Assembly: GCA_945889625.1 (NCBI GenBank)
Contig: CAMDCE010000023.1
Span: forward strand, 1-64,000
Reading direction: 5' to 3'
DNA: 64,000 bases
Origin: Asaia bogorensis
GTDB taxonomy: Bacteria > Pseudomonadota > Alphaproteobacteria > Reyranellales > Reyranellaceae
Shown: one piece after another, positions 1-8,308 of the stretch
Position numbering within the stretch: the first letter of the stretch is position 1
Layout of the letters: each line of letters begins with the position of its first letter
Notes under the pieces: model-generated
What the model was told of the DNA's origin: nothing
The model's database searches: none
What the model saw: the letters and a program-made list of their open reading frames with translations, nothing else
Made by a program: the position numbers and the translations under genes

Positions 1-139
1 GGACCTGACGCTAACCAAACGGGTCCGTATTTGGTGGTTCGGGGAGGTCCTTCGCTTCGCTCAGGACGACAGGTATTCGCTAGGGCGGCGGAGTAAATTC
101 CGCCTTGAGTGGCGCGCCCCCAGCAAAGAAGACCGCGGC
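1..139. other. Left edge, no gene seen
   Basis: I see no coding frame here that looks real. The stretch contains a short motif, ggtccttcgcttcgctcagg, that reads like a dispersed intergenic repeat, but there is only one copy in the window so I cannot call it a repeat. The next gene (NnrU) ends at 140 on the minus strand, so this is the region downstream of it. Confidence 0.4.
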
Positions 140-718
140 TCAGTTCACCGGCACACCGAACGCCAGCTGATGCAGCCAGAACATGGCGGCATAGGCCACT
201 GTGCCCGCGGCGACGGCGATGGCATCGCCCGCCGTGACGTCCGACGCCGGCGCGCCCGTCTGGCCGCGGCGTTTGACGGAAATGCGGTCGTAGACCGCCC
301 AGGCGAGCAGGCCGCCAAACAGCAGGATCGAGCCCAGGTCGCCGTTCACCAGCAGATGGGCCAGCGCCCAGGCCTTGACGCCGGCCAGCATGGGATGGCG
401 GAGCAGTCCCCTGATCTTGCCGGCCGGCGAATAGGCGGCGGCCAGGGCCACGAAGGACAGCCACATCAGCACCAGCGCGACCGGATGCAGCCAGCCCGGC
501 GGGTCCCATACCGCGACATAGCCGCCGCTGCGGTAGCGGGCGAACCCCCAGACGATCAGCACCAGTCCGACCGCCGAGGCGAGGGAGTAAAGTCCTTTAT
601 AGGGACCTTCGCCCAGCCGCCCGATCAGCGCCGCCCGCGGCTCGCTGAGCGTCGTCAGGGTGTGGATACCGAGGAAAACGAGAAGGCCCGCGACCAGGAT
701 TGTCATGTTGGGCTCCAC
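140..718 (-). CDS. NnrU-family integral membrane protein
   Basis: A 192-residue protein with about five to six hydrophobic segments spread over its whole length. The N-terminal stretch LGIHTLTTLSEPRAALIGRLG followed by a tyrosine-rich GPYKGLYSL region is typical of the NnrU family, multi-pass membrane proteins first found beside nitrite and nitric oxide reductase genes. A HPMLAGVKAWALAHLLVNGD motif in the middle is also characteristic. No denitrification gene is visible in this window, so a link to nitrogen oxides is not supported here. The gene is divergent from the MORN gene at 763. The start at 718 gives MEPNMT; the second Met (M5) is also possible. Confidence 0.8.
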   Translation of the reverse strand: MEPNMTILVAGLLVFLGIHTLTTLSEPRAALIGRLGEGPYKGLYSLASAVGLVLIVWGFARYRSGGYVAVWDPPGWLHPVALVLMWLSFVALAAAYSPAGKIRGLLRHPMLAGVKAWALAHLLVNGDLGSILLFGGLLAWAVYDRISVKRRGQTGAPASDVTAGDAIAVAAGTVAYAAMFWLHQLAFGVPVN

Positions 719-762
719 AGCAACTTTTTGCCCTCTGCCGGCGTTTGCTCAACGGAGGGGCG

Positions 763-1329
763 ATGCGTCTTTCATCCTACATTTTGGTGCTGTTGATCGC
801 AGCCGTTCATTCGGCCGGCGCGGGCGCGTTTGCCCAGCAGCTGGCGCTGGCGCCCGCGGTGCCGGACAGCCTGCTCGACGAGCCCGATTCGGTGCAGATC
901 AGCTGGGTCGCGCCCTGCGAGGACGGCAACTGGCTGCTCGACACCGAGACCGGCTGCCGCATGTGGGACTGGCATCCCGATCTGAACGACAAGGCGGTGT
1001 GGAGCGGTGCTTGGCGGGAGGGGCTGAAGGACGGGCCGGGCGTCGCGCAATGGACCGAGCACGGCCAGCCGATCGATCGCTTCGAAGGCACCTATCGCAA
1101 CGGCCGGCGCGAGGGCTTCGGCCGCTATGCGTGGAATGCGACCGACCGCTTCGAGGGAAATTATGCCAACGACGTGCCGCACGGCTTCGGCACCGCGCAA
1201 CTGGCGGGCGAGACCTTCGCCGGCGACTGGCAGAACGGCTGCATGAGAAAAGGCGAACAGGTGGTGGCGATCGGCGTGCCGCGGCAATCCTGCGCGGTGG
1301 CCGTTTCGGCCGAAGCCGCACCGCGCTAG
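763..1329 (+). CDS. Secreted MORN-repeat protein
   Basis: About 188 residues. I chose the ATG at 763 because it opens with a clear signal peptide (MRLSSYILVLLIAAVHS) and is preceded by a purine-rich acggagggg; the ORF track starts further upstream inside the divergent gene. The C-terminal half has two to three MORN-like units of the form FEGTYRNGRREGFGRY and FEGNYANDVPHGFG, beta-hairpin repeats usually tied to membrane or scaffold roles. Two cysteine pairs (PCEDGNW, TGCRMWD) sit in the presumed periplasmic domain. The stop codon shares the palindrome CTAG with the stop of the convergent TPR gene. The exact role is unknown. Confidence 0.75.
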   Translation: MRLSSYILVLLIAAVHSAGAGAFAQQLALAPAVPDSLLDEPDSVQISWVAPCEDGNWLLDTETGCRMWDWHPDLNDKAVWSGAWREGLKDGPGVAQWTEHGQPIDRFEGTYRNGRREGFGRYAWNATDRFEGNYANDVPHGFGTAQLAGETFAGDWQNGCMRKGEQVVAIGVPRQSCAVAVSAEAAPR

Positions 1330-2054
1330 AACCCCGCGACGCCGTATTTGGCGAACTCCTCGGCGATGCCCGGCGCCTTGGCCTTGGCCCGCGCCATGTC
1401 GGCATTGCCGCCGGACACGTCGCCGCGCCTGCGCCGCGCCACGCCGCGGCCGTACAGCGAGTAGGGACGGTCGGCCTCGATCTGCAGCGCGATGGTGTAG
1501 TCGGCGATCGCGGCGTCGAGCATGCCGAGCTTGAGATAGGTGAAGGCCCGGCTGTCGAAGGCATACTGGTTTTTCGGGGCGAGCCGCAGCGCCTCGTTGC
1601 AGTCCTGCAGGGCGGCCTGCAGGTCGCCGACGATGGCGCGCAGATAGCAGCGCGAGTTCAGCACGTCGACATGCCCGGGCCTGAGCTTCAGCGCCTGGTC
1701 GTAGTCCTTCATGGCGAGGTCGTTCTTGCCCGAGCGGCGATTGGCCAGGCCGCGCTGGTAGAAGGCGTCGGGGTACATTGGCCGGAGCTTGATCGCCTGG
1801 TTGTAGTCCTCGATCGCGTTCTCGAACTGGCCTTTGCCGTGAAAGGTGACGCCGCGATTGAAGTAGGCGATGGCCAGGTTCTCCGGCGTTTCGCGGCCGG
1901 CCTTGATGAGGCCCTCGCAGCCGCGCAGCGTCTGGTCGGGGGTCGCTTCCTCGTAGCACCACCGGCGCTGCTGTTCGTAATCCTGCGCTGCGGCGGACCC
2001 GGCGCCCACCATCATCAGCGCCGCGCCGATAATGATGATCCTGTGCCGCATCAC
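1326..2054 (-). CDS. Secreted tetratricopeptide-repeat protein (paralogue 1)
   Basis: A 242-residue protein with an N-terminal signal peptide (MMRHRIIIIGAALMMVGAGSA) and roughly four TPR units, for example AYFNRGVTFHGKGQFENAIE followed by DYNQAIKLRP. A pair of cysteines near the mature N terminus (RRWCYEEA, LRGCEGL) is shared with the next gene and may form a periplasmic disulfide. It lies 18 bases downstream of its paralogue on the same strand, so the two look like a tandem duplication and probably one transcript. TPR proteins mediate protein-protein contacts; no partner can be named from the sequence. Confidence 0.8.
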   Translation of the reverse strand: MMRHRIIIIGAALMMVGAGSAAAQDYEQQRRWCYEEATPDQTLRGCEGLIKAGRETPENLAIAYFNRGVTFHGKGQFENAIEDYNQAIKLRPMYPDAFYQRGLANRRSGKNDLAMKDYDQALKLRPGHVDVLNSRCYLRAIVGDLQAALQDCNEALRLAPKNQYAFDSRAFTYLKLGMLDAAIADYTIALQIEADRPYSLYGRGVARRRRGDVSGGNADMARAKAKAPGIAEEFAKYGVAGF

Positions 2055-2072
2055 ACATGCACTCTCTCTGGC

Positions 2073-2864
2073 CTAGTTGGCAGCGATGCCGAGTTTGGCA
2101 AAGTAGTCCGCGACGGCGCCGCTGGCTACCTTGGCCGAGGCGATGTCGGAGTCGCCGCCGCCGGCGTCGCCTTTCTTGCGCCGCGCGATCCCGCGCCCGA
2201 ATAGCGCAACCGCGTCCTTGGGGTCGCGCTTAAGCGCCGCCTCGAAATCGGCAAGGGCGGCATCGACACGGCCGAGCTTCAGGTAGACGAGGCCGCGGCT
2301 CTGCAAGGCGCTGTCCGGCTTCAGCCGCAGCGCTTCATTGCAGTCGGCCAACGCCGGCTCGAGCTGCTTCAGCGCCACGCGCGCGGTGCAGCGGCCTTCG
2401 AACGCGGCGGCCACGTCCAGTTTCAGCTTGATGGCCTGGTCGTAATCCTTGATGGCGCGGTCGAACTGGCGCTTGTTGGCCCAGGCCTGGCCGCGGAGCT
2501 GGAACGCACGGCTGAAGTTGGGACTGAGCTTGATGGCCTGGTCGAAATCCTGGATGGCGCGTTCGTACTGGAGCTTGCCGGCGTAGGCGGCACCGCGGTT
2601 GAAGTAGGCGTTGGCCAAGTCCTGCGGCGTCTCGCGGTTTGCCCGCAGGACGGCCCCGCAACCCTGGATCGTCTGATCGTTGGTGGCGTCCTCGAAGCAC
2701 CATTTGCGAAGCTGGTCGGGACTCTGCGCCCAAGCTGGCGTGATGAGGGCAGGCCAGACGTTCACGGCGGCCAACAACACGCCAACGAAGACTTTGACGT
2801 ATCTGGACGTGTTGCTGCGGCCTGCCATGGGCGGCAGTTTTTCAGATCGCATCACCGAGGGCAA
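2073..2864 (-). CDS. Secreted tetratricopeptide-repeat protein (paralogue 2)
   Basis: A 263-residue paralogue of the gene at 1326. The alignable core includes the same Cys spacing (RKWCFEDA, IQGCGAVL), the same RETPQDLANAYFNRG first TPR and the same C-terminal GRGIARRKKGD. The ORF opens at 2864, but the Met at residue 13 (MAGRSNTSRYVKV) would give a more normal signal peptide, so the true start may be about 2828. No strong Shine-Dalgarno separates these choices. It is the upstream member of a two-gene tandem and follows the broken isochorismatase gene. Confidence 0.75.
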   Translation of the reverse strand: MPSVMRSEKLPPMAGRSNTSRYVKVFVGVLLAAVNVWPALITPAWAQSPDQLRKWCFEDATNDQTIQGCGAVLRANRETPQDLANAYFNRGAAYAGKLQYERAIQDFDQAIKLSPNFSRAFQLRGQAWANKRQFDRAIKDYDQAIKLKLDVAAAFEGRCTARVALKQLEPALADCNEALRLKPDSALQSRGLVYLKLGRVDAALADFEAALKRDPKDAVALFGRGIARRKKGDAGGGDSDIASAKVASGAVADYFAKLGIAAN

Positions 2865-2867
2865 ACC

Positions 2868-3605
2868 TCAGGTGCTGTTTCGCCGCGCCCAGCTCTCGAG
2901 GTAGTCGGTGCAAAAGGCGCGATCGACGACGTCGACATAGCGCCGCCCGATGTCGCGCAGGTTGTCGCGGTGCGGCTGCTCCTCGATGTCGCCGACGCAG
3001 TCCTCGGGCACCAGGGTGCGGTAGCGCAGGCTGAAGCTGTCAAGCGCGGTGCCCCTGATGCAGCCCGAGGTGTTGCAGCCGGTGACGATCACGGTGTCGA
3101 CCCGCTCCTTGGTGAAGTAGTTGGCGACGCCGGTCTCGAAGAAGATAGACGGGCCCTTCTTGGTAACCTGCAGGTCGTATGAAGGATCATGGATGCGCGG
3201 ATCGATCCTGGTGCTAGGGTGGCTGTGCAGGAAGGTCTCGCGCACCGCCGTGATCTTCCAGTAGGGCATCTCGCGCTCGTTGAGGTAGGCGGTGTTGCAT
3301 ACCGCGACCGGCACGCCGTGCTTGCGCGCGACCTTCAGAAGCTTCGCCGTGTTGTCGAGCGCCCGCATCACTAAAGCGCGATGACTTTCAATCGAATTGC
3401 GCCGTCGGCCCGGCCCATGCGCCGCCTAGCTGCGGGAGCCGGGCCGACGGCCAAAGCAAAAGTCATCGCGCTGTAGCGGCGCGCCGCCCAGGGGATATTG
3501 CGGGTCGGTGAAGCCGAGCTGGAAGTCGACCACCACGATGCCCGGCTTTTCTCCCGTGCCAACGGGAATGGCGCCATAGCTGCGGCGTTGATAGTCGTCG
3601 GTCAT
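2868..3605 (-). pseudogene. Isochorismatase-family hydrolase interrupted by a palindromic element
   Basis: Read on the minus strand from the ATG at 3605, the frame gives MTDDYQRRSYGAIPVG, then GIVVVDFQLGFTDPQYPLGG, where the Asp is the conserved catalytic Asp of cysteine hydrolases. At codon 44 it enters the palindromic element, which supplies an in-frame TAG at 3426-3428. The frame then resumes in phase as VMRALDNTAKLL and carries the rest of the domain, including the catalytic Cys in TGCNTSGCIRGTALD and a candidate Lys in KKGPS. Deleting the element with one TA gives an uninterrupted frame of about 210 codons. The downstream ORF alone (2868..3371) lacks the Asp, so it is probably inactive. 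Family relatives include N-carbamoylsarcosine amidase and maleamate amidohydrolase. Confidence 0.85.
3374..3473. repeat. TA-flanked palindromic element, copy 1
   Basis: A 100-bp sequence flanked by TA on both sides (3372-3373 and 3474-3475). Its ends form an inverted repeat: AAGCGCGATGACTTT on the left and AAAGTCATCGCGCTG on the right, with one mismatch. An inner pair (gccgtcggcccggc / gccgggccgacggc) makes almost the whole element foldable. No transposase is encoded. It matches the second copy at 49884 along its length except for a loop deletion of about 22 bases. With one TA, 102 bases were added to the host gene, which keeps the phase. This is the pattern of a small non-autonomous element using TA targets, or of an in-frame palindromic element like those of Rickettsia. 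Confidence 0.88.
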
Positions 3606-3647
3606 GCAGAGACTCCGTCGATCTGGAATCAGGCGGAGGACGCCGCC

Positions 3648-4178
3648 CTAGAGGTTGACCGCGTGAGCGGCAAGCCCGATCAGGCCCGATGCCACGATCG
3701 GGTAAGCCGGATTGATCTTGGTCCGCAGCAGCAGGAAGAACACCACGACCGCCAATGCGATATAGAGCAGGTGGGTGAGCGCGCCGCGGCCCATGACGAT
3801 GGCGCCGGCCAGCACCAGGCCGACCGCGGCGGAGCCCAGCCCGGTTTGGATCGCCGGCCGCCAGCGCCAGGATGAAAGACGCGTCCACAGGCGGCCGACC
3901 GCGAAGGTGAGGACACCGGTGGGCAGGAAGAAGGCGATCAGAGCAACGGCGGCACCTGGCAGGCCGGCGACGACGGCGCCGATCGAGGCAACCATCATCA
4001 TGTTGGGTCCGGGAGCGAGCTGGCCGAAGCTGTAGAAGTGCAGCAACTCGGGAAAGGTCACCCAGTGATAATCGTCGACCGTCAGCGTCTTGAGCTCGGG
4101 GAACGCCGCCATGCCGCCGCCCACGGTGAGCAGCGAGAGGTAGGCGAAGACGCCCGCGATGTCGACGAGCTGCTTCAC
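3648..4178 (-). CDS. Chromate transporter subunit, second half (ChrA-like)
   Basis: A 176-residue membrane protein with about five hydrophobic helices. The motifs LLTVGGGMAAFPELK and FGQLAPGPNMMMVASIG are the hallmark of the CHR (ChrA) domain. Single-domain chromate transporters work as pairs of short proteins with opposite topology, and the partner lies just upstream with an ATGA overlap. The predicted role is efflux of chromate or another oxyanion across the inner membrane. It is the third gene of a CYTH-like / chr / chr run. Confidence 0.88.
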   Translation of the reverse strand: MKQLVDIAGVFAYLSLLTVGGGMAAFPELKTLTVDDYHWVTFPELLHFYSFGQLAPGPNMMMVASIGAVVAGLPGAAVALIAFFLPTGVLTFAVGRLWTRLSSWRWRPAIQTGLGSAAVGLVLAGAIVMGRGALTHLLYIALAVVVFFLLLRTKINPAYPIVASGLIGLAAHAVNL

Positions 4179-4753
4179 TTGCGTTCCTTGTCACGTGGGC
4201 GATGCCACCAGATGGCGACGGCGCCAGCCCCCAGCAGGGCGATGAGCACCGGCACGTGGAAGAAGGCGACGGCGCCTGCGGTCGCCACCACGAAGACGTA
4301 GTCGGCGACGGTCTTCAGGACCTTGGCGCCGAGCTGCACCATCACCACCACGATCAGGCCGACCGCGCCGGCGGCGATGCCGTGCAGGAAGGCCTTCGAC
4401 CAGGGATCGTCGCCGATGCCGCCGTAGGCGTAAGCGGCCGCCGTCATGAGCGTGGCGCCGGGCAGGCACATCCCCAGCATGGCAACGACGGCGCCCCACG
4501 TGCCGCGCAGGCGGTCGCCGACCAGGATCGACATGTTGGTGGCGTTGAGCCCGGGCAACGTCTGGCTGATCGACAGCAGTTCGACAAAGGTGACATCGTC
4601 CAGCCAGCGCTGCCGGACGACCAGGCCGGTGCGCAGATAGCCGACCACCCCGCCACCCAGGCTGGTTCCGCCCATCACCAGGAAGACCCAGAAGATCCGC
4701 CCGAGCGACGGCGGGGAGGGCAACGGCGGGGAGGGTGATGACGACTCGGTCAT
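4175..4753 (-). CDS. Chromate transporter subunit, first half (ChrA-like)
   Basis: A 192-residue partner of the gene at 3648. After a proline- and serine-rich N terminus it shows the CHR signature FLVMGGTSLGGGVVGYLRTG and the SISQTLPGLNATNMSILVG segment, where the paired domain has QLAPGPN. It overlaps the downstream half by four bases (ATGA) and the upstream CYTH-like gene by four bases, so all three are probably translated as a coupled unit. The predicted role is as half of a heteromeric oxyanion exporter in the inner membrane. Confidence 0.88.
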   Translation of the reverse strand: MTESSSPSPPLPSPPSLGRIFWVFLVMGGTSLGGGVVGYLRTGLVVRQRWLDDVTFVELLSISQTLPGLNATNMSILVGDRLRGTWGAVVAMLGMCLPGATLMTAAAYAYGGIGDDPWSKAFLHGIAAGAVGLIVVVMVQLGAKVLKTVADYVFVVATAGAVAFFHVPVLIALLGAGAVAIWWHRPRDKERK

Positions 4754-5700
4754 TCGTGGGCTTGCGGCGGATTGCCCTTCAGGCGGTAGACCGCGCCGGT
4801 CTTGGTGGTGGTGAGCGCAAGCCAGTCTGCAGCAACCTGCTGCAGCTCGAGGAAGAAGCGCTCGCAGGTGTGCAGCGCCTTGTGACTGATGTCGTTAGGC
4901 CCCGTGAAGCGGAGCTGGAAGGCGAACTCGCCGACGAAGGCGTGATGGTCGCCGCGCGAGCGCCACAGGCCGAGATTGGCGGTGGCGGCCGTGTGATGGC
5001 CGAAATCGAGCAGGCAGATGTCCTGCAGCAGTTCCTCGACGATGGTCTGATTGACCAGCGAGACATCGTCCGGCCCGTCACAGGAGATTGCCGAGAGCGC
5101 CGGGAAGATCTGGGTAAGTTCAGGCAGCGACATGTGGCCGAGCGACGACATTACAACGCGCGCTGCCTGGGGCGCCTGGCTCAGACCAAACTCGACATTG
5201 TGCGACAGCAGCCGGCGCAGGCCGCCGATCCGCTCCTTGAGCGGCATGACCTCGAGCTTGAACTTGATCTTGTACTTGCCGTCGATGTGCGGCCGCACAT
5301 CGATCGCCTGGGCCTTCTCCATGTTGTCGCTGCGGTACTTGAAGACGATCTCGGGATCGCCGATCGCGAAACCGTCCTCGTAGGCGATGCGCCGGCGCAC
5401 GATGAACGAGTTGTTGTAGAGATGGTACGCGCCGGTATCGAGGAACAGCACTTCGCGGACCTCAGGCCGCTGCACCGACTTCGGCGTATGGTGATAGGTG
5501 ACGCCGGTCGTCTCGGCGGCACGATGCACCAAGCTGGCGAATTCCTTGAAGACGTGGGCCGAGGTGAACCGCTCGGGTTTCAGGATCAGCTTGCACTGCA
5601 GGTAGCCCAGTTCGTCGCAGCGACGTCCGTCGTCGTAGGTGCTGTGATACTGCTCGGCCAGCCAAGCCTGCATCAGCGATTCTTTGGTGTCGTCTGTCAT
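4750..5700 (-). CDS. CYTH-like protein of unknown function
   Basis: A 316-residue soluble protein. The first half alternates charged and hydrophobic residues in a way that recalls a CYTH / triphosphate-tunnel beta barrel: LQCKLILKPERF, then NNSFIVRRRIAYEDG, EIVFKYRS and KYKIKFKLEV. The second half (ISCDGPDDVSLVNQTIVEEL onward) has no motif I recognise. It is the first gene of a translationally coupled trio with the two chromate transporter halves, so a role in sensing or handling a phosphorylated or oxyanion ligand is conceivable but is inference only. The fold assignment rests on pattern alone. Confidence 0.55.
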   Translation of the reverse strand: MTDDTKESLMQAWLAEQYHSTYDDGRRCDELGYLQCKLILKPERFTSAHVFKEFASLVHRAAETTGVTYHHTPKSVQRPEVREVLFLDTGAYHLYNNSFIVRRRIAYEDGFAIGDPEIVFKYRSDNMEKAQAIDVRPHIDGKYKIKFKLEVMPLKERIGGLRRLLSHNVEFGLSQAPQAARVVMSSLGHMSLPELTQIFPALSAISCDGPDDVSLVNQTIVEELLQDICLLDFGHHTAATANLGLWRSRGDHHAFVGEFAFQLRFTGPNDISHKALHTCERFFLELQQVAADWLALTTTKTGAVYRLKGNPPQAHE

Positions 5701-5921
5701 GTCCCCGCCTCGGCCATACCGTATCGCGAGGTCATCTGTCTGTCATCCGAACGTTGGCGTGGCGATCCCGCCGTTCTTCGCCTCCACAAGCTGCGCCGGG
5801 GCGAGCTGCTTCGACCTGACGGTTTGGCGTACCGTCGCCTTCTCTCGGGTGCGCGGCCCGAGCGTCATCGCCGGCACGAGCAGTAGCGACGCGACTCTCA
5901 ACAATTCCCCCCAAACGACGT

Positions 5922-6203
5922 CTAGTGGCCGTCGGCGCGAGTGTACGACTGAACCTTGTCGTCGGCGAAGCAGACATAATAGCGGTTGGTCATATTCCAG
6001 GGCACGCGGCTCCAGAAATCCTTTGTCACTCTGTAGACGTCGCACTCCCGGCCCGAATCGCGGATCGCGGCTTCGGGCTCGCCCATCAGGGAGGCTACCT
6101 GATTGCGGCTCATGCCCAGTTGTACCTGTTCGAATTTATCGCCGGGCACGCCGCAGGCGCTGGCCAGGCCGGCGATCAGCAGTACGAATGCGGCGCGTTT
6201 CAT
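5922..6203 (-). CDS. Small BamE/SmpA-like lipoprotein
   Basis: About 93 residues when started at the ATG at 6203, which has a good Shine-Dalgarno (ggaggtgg) and gives a lipoprotein signal peptide, MKRAAFVLLIAGLASAC, with the lipobox Cys at residue 17. The ORF track start 20 codons upstream is unlikely. The mature part has FEQVQLGMSRNQVASLMGEP, the two-helix start of the SmpA/OmlA (BamE-like) fold, followed by three short strands. These folds act in envelope assembly or protein inhibition, but the specific role here is not known. Confidence 0.75.
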   Translation of the reverse strand: MKRAAFVLLIAGLASACGVPGDKFEQVQLGMSRNQVASLMGEPEAAIRDSGRECDVYRVTKDFWSRVPWNMTNRYYVCFADDKVQSYTRADGH

Positions 6204-6318
6204 CGGTCCACCTCCAGTGTTGTGGATATAACGATAAGATAGGCTTGGGGTGCCCAGCAACAATAGTCGGGGTGGCGGACGGGTGGCGAATTTCCGGCCA
6301 ATGCGCTAGGTCCGACGG

Positions 6319-7515
6319 ATGCAGACCGAGTCCCGTTTCCAGCCGCCCGGCCTTTCCGCCACCCTGAGCGGCCCCATTGCGGGCATGTCCGACACGCCGA
6401 TCACCGAGGTGGCGATGAGCGTGTTCGGCGATCCTGATGTCGTGCCGCTGTGGTTCGGCGAGGGCGATCTCGTCACGCCCGATTTCGTGCGCGATGCGGC
6501 GGCCAGGGGGCTGCAGGCCGGCGAGACCTTCTATACCTGGCAGCGCGGCCTGCCTGACCTGCGCGCCGCACTCAGCGCCTACACTGAGCGGCTCTACGGC
6601 ATCAAATGCCCGGTCGATCGGCTCTCCGTCACGACCGGCGGCATGCAGGCGATCCTGCTCACCTGCTAGCTGCTGCTCGATCCCGGCGACAATATCGTCA
6701 TCGTCTCGCCGATCTGGCCGAACATCACCTCGGCGGTGAGACTGGTCCGCGGCGAGCCCAAGTACGTGGCGCTCGACCGCAGGCCCGACGGCGGCTGGAA
6801 GCTCGACCTGCAGCGCCTGTTCGATGCCGTCGACGCCCGCACGCGCGCCATCTTCGTCAATTCGCCGGGCAATCCCACCGGCTGGACGATGTCGTCCGAC
6901 GAGCAGCGTGCGCTTCTCGACTTCGCGCGGTCGCGCGGCCTGTGGATCATGGCCGACGAGGTCTATGCGCGGCTGATCTACACGCGTGCCGTCGCGCCCT
7001 CGTTCCTCGAGCTGGCCGGGCCCGACGATCCGCTGATCGTGCTCAACAGCTTTTCCAAGCCGTGGGCGATGACCGGCTGGCGGCTGGGCTGGCTGACGCA
7101 CCCCGCAGCTCTGGGCGAGCAGCTCGCCAAACTGGTGCAGATCAACACGTCCGGCGTGCCGGCGTTCCTGCAGAGGGGCGCGGTCGCGGCCCTGGAAAAG
7201 GGCGACGGCTTCGTCGATCAGATGGTCGAGCGCTGCCGCGCCGGCGGCGAACTGGTGTTCCAGCGCCTGTCGGGCATGCCGCGGATCACCATCGCGCGGC
7301 CGGAGGCGGCGTTCTACGCCTTCTTCTCCGTCGACGGCGTGCAAGACACCATGGCCTTCTGCAAGAAGCTCGCGACGGAATACAAGGTGGGCCTGGCGCC
7401 GGGCGAGGCGTTCGGGCCGGGCGGGCAGGGCAATGTCCGGCTGTGCTTCGCCTCGGGTGCCGATCGCCTCAGCAAGGGGCTGGATCGTATCGAAGCTGCC
7501 GTGAAAGCGTTGTGA
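6319..7515 (+). pseudogene. PLP-dependent class I/II aminotransferase with in-frame TAG
   Basis: A single reading frame of about 398 codons encodes a fold-type I aminotransferase, broken by one TAG at 6667-6669. The first part ends at VTTGGMQAILLTC and the second resumes at once with LLLDPGDNIVIVSPIWPN in the same frame. Downstream are the NSPGNPTGW motif, the DEVY motif and the PLP-binding Lys in SFSKPWAMTGWRLGW. No bases seem lost or gained, so a single substitution is the simplest cause; CAG to TAG (Gln) is the likeliest, by comparison with the usual residue pattern. It could be a true nonsense mutation, a suppressed stop or a sequencing error. It sits directly upstream of the ABC exporter genes. 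Confidence 0.85.
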
Positions 7516-7519
7516 TGAC

Positions 7520-8308
7520 ATGGCGAACGCCCCCTCCATCAATGTCCGGCACCTGCGCAAGGTGTACGGCGAGGTCGTCGCCGTCGATGACCTGACCTTC
7601 GCGGTGCCGCCTGGCGCCGTGCTTGGGCTGCTGGGCGGCAATGGCGCCGGCAAGACCACGACCATCGCCATGCTGCTCGGCCTGCTCGAGCCGACCGCGG
7701 GCGAGATCGAGGTGCTGGGCGTCGACATGCGCCGCCGCCGCTACGCAGCGCTTCCGCGTATGAATTTCTCTTCGCCCTATGTCGACCTGCCGCATCGCCT
7801 CACGGTGCGCCAGAACCTCGCCTTCTACGGCCGGCTCTACGGCGTGAAGGATCTCAAGGGGCGGATTGCCGAGATCGCCGATCACATGCAGGTGGCGCCG
7901 TTCCTCGATCGGCCGACCGGCAAGCTGTCGGCTGGACAGAAGACGCGCGTGGCGCTCGCCAAGGGGCTGATCAACCGGCCCGAGGTGCTGCTGCTCGACG
8001 AACCGACCGCCTCGCTCGACCCCGACACCGCCGACTGGGTGCGTTCCTATCTCAAGGAGTATCAGAAGAGGAGCGGGGCCACGATCCTGCTTGCCTCGCA
8101 CAACATGGGCGAGGTCGAGCGGCTGTGCGACGACGTCGTCCTGCTGCAGGCCGGCCGCGTCTTCGAACGCGGCAGCCCGCGCGAGCTGATCGAGCGGTTC
8201 GGCCGCGAGGACATGGAGGAGGTGTTCCTTGACATGGCGCGCGGCCGTGGCCGCGGGCTCGACTCGCTGAAGAAGAATAGCGATGACGCCAAGAGGGCGG
8301 CGCAATGA
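7520..8308 (+). CDS. ABC exporter ATP-binding protein
   Basis: A 262-residue nucleotide-binding domain. The Walker A GGNGAGKTTT, signature KLSAGQKTRVALAKGL, Walker B VLLLDEPTASLDPDT and switch His (ASHNMGEVE) are all intact. The LGLLEPTAGEIEVLGVD and DLPHRLTVRQNLAFYGRLYG stretches match ABC-2 type drug or polysaccharide exporters rather than importers. It overlaps its permease gene by four bases (ATGA) and follows the broken aminotransferase by four bases. The substrate cannot be told from the sequence. Confidence 0.92.
   Translation: MANAPSINVRHLRKVYGEVVAVDDLTFAVPPGAVLGLLGGNGAGKTTTIAMLLGLLEPTAGEIEVLGVDMRRRRYAALPRMNFSSPYVDLPHRLTVRQNLAFYGRLYGVKDLKGRIAEIADHMQVAPFLDRPTGKLSAGQKTRVALAKGLINRPEVLLLDEPTASLDPDTADWVRSYLKEYQKRSGATILLASHNMGEVERLCDDVVLLQAGRVFERGSPRELIERFGREDMEEVFLDMARGRGRGLDSLKKNSDDAKRAAQ

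Noticed and set aside
3371-3577. 68-residue ORF within the element region
   Set aside because: It reads the palindromic element and a shifted isochorismatase frame; the restored gene explains the sequence better.
6136-7728. 530-residue minus ORF over the aminotransferase
   Set aside because: Shadow frame; it runs across the start of the ABC gene and the lipoprotein start with no domain.
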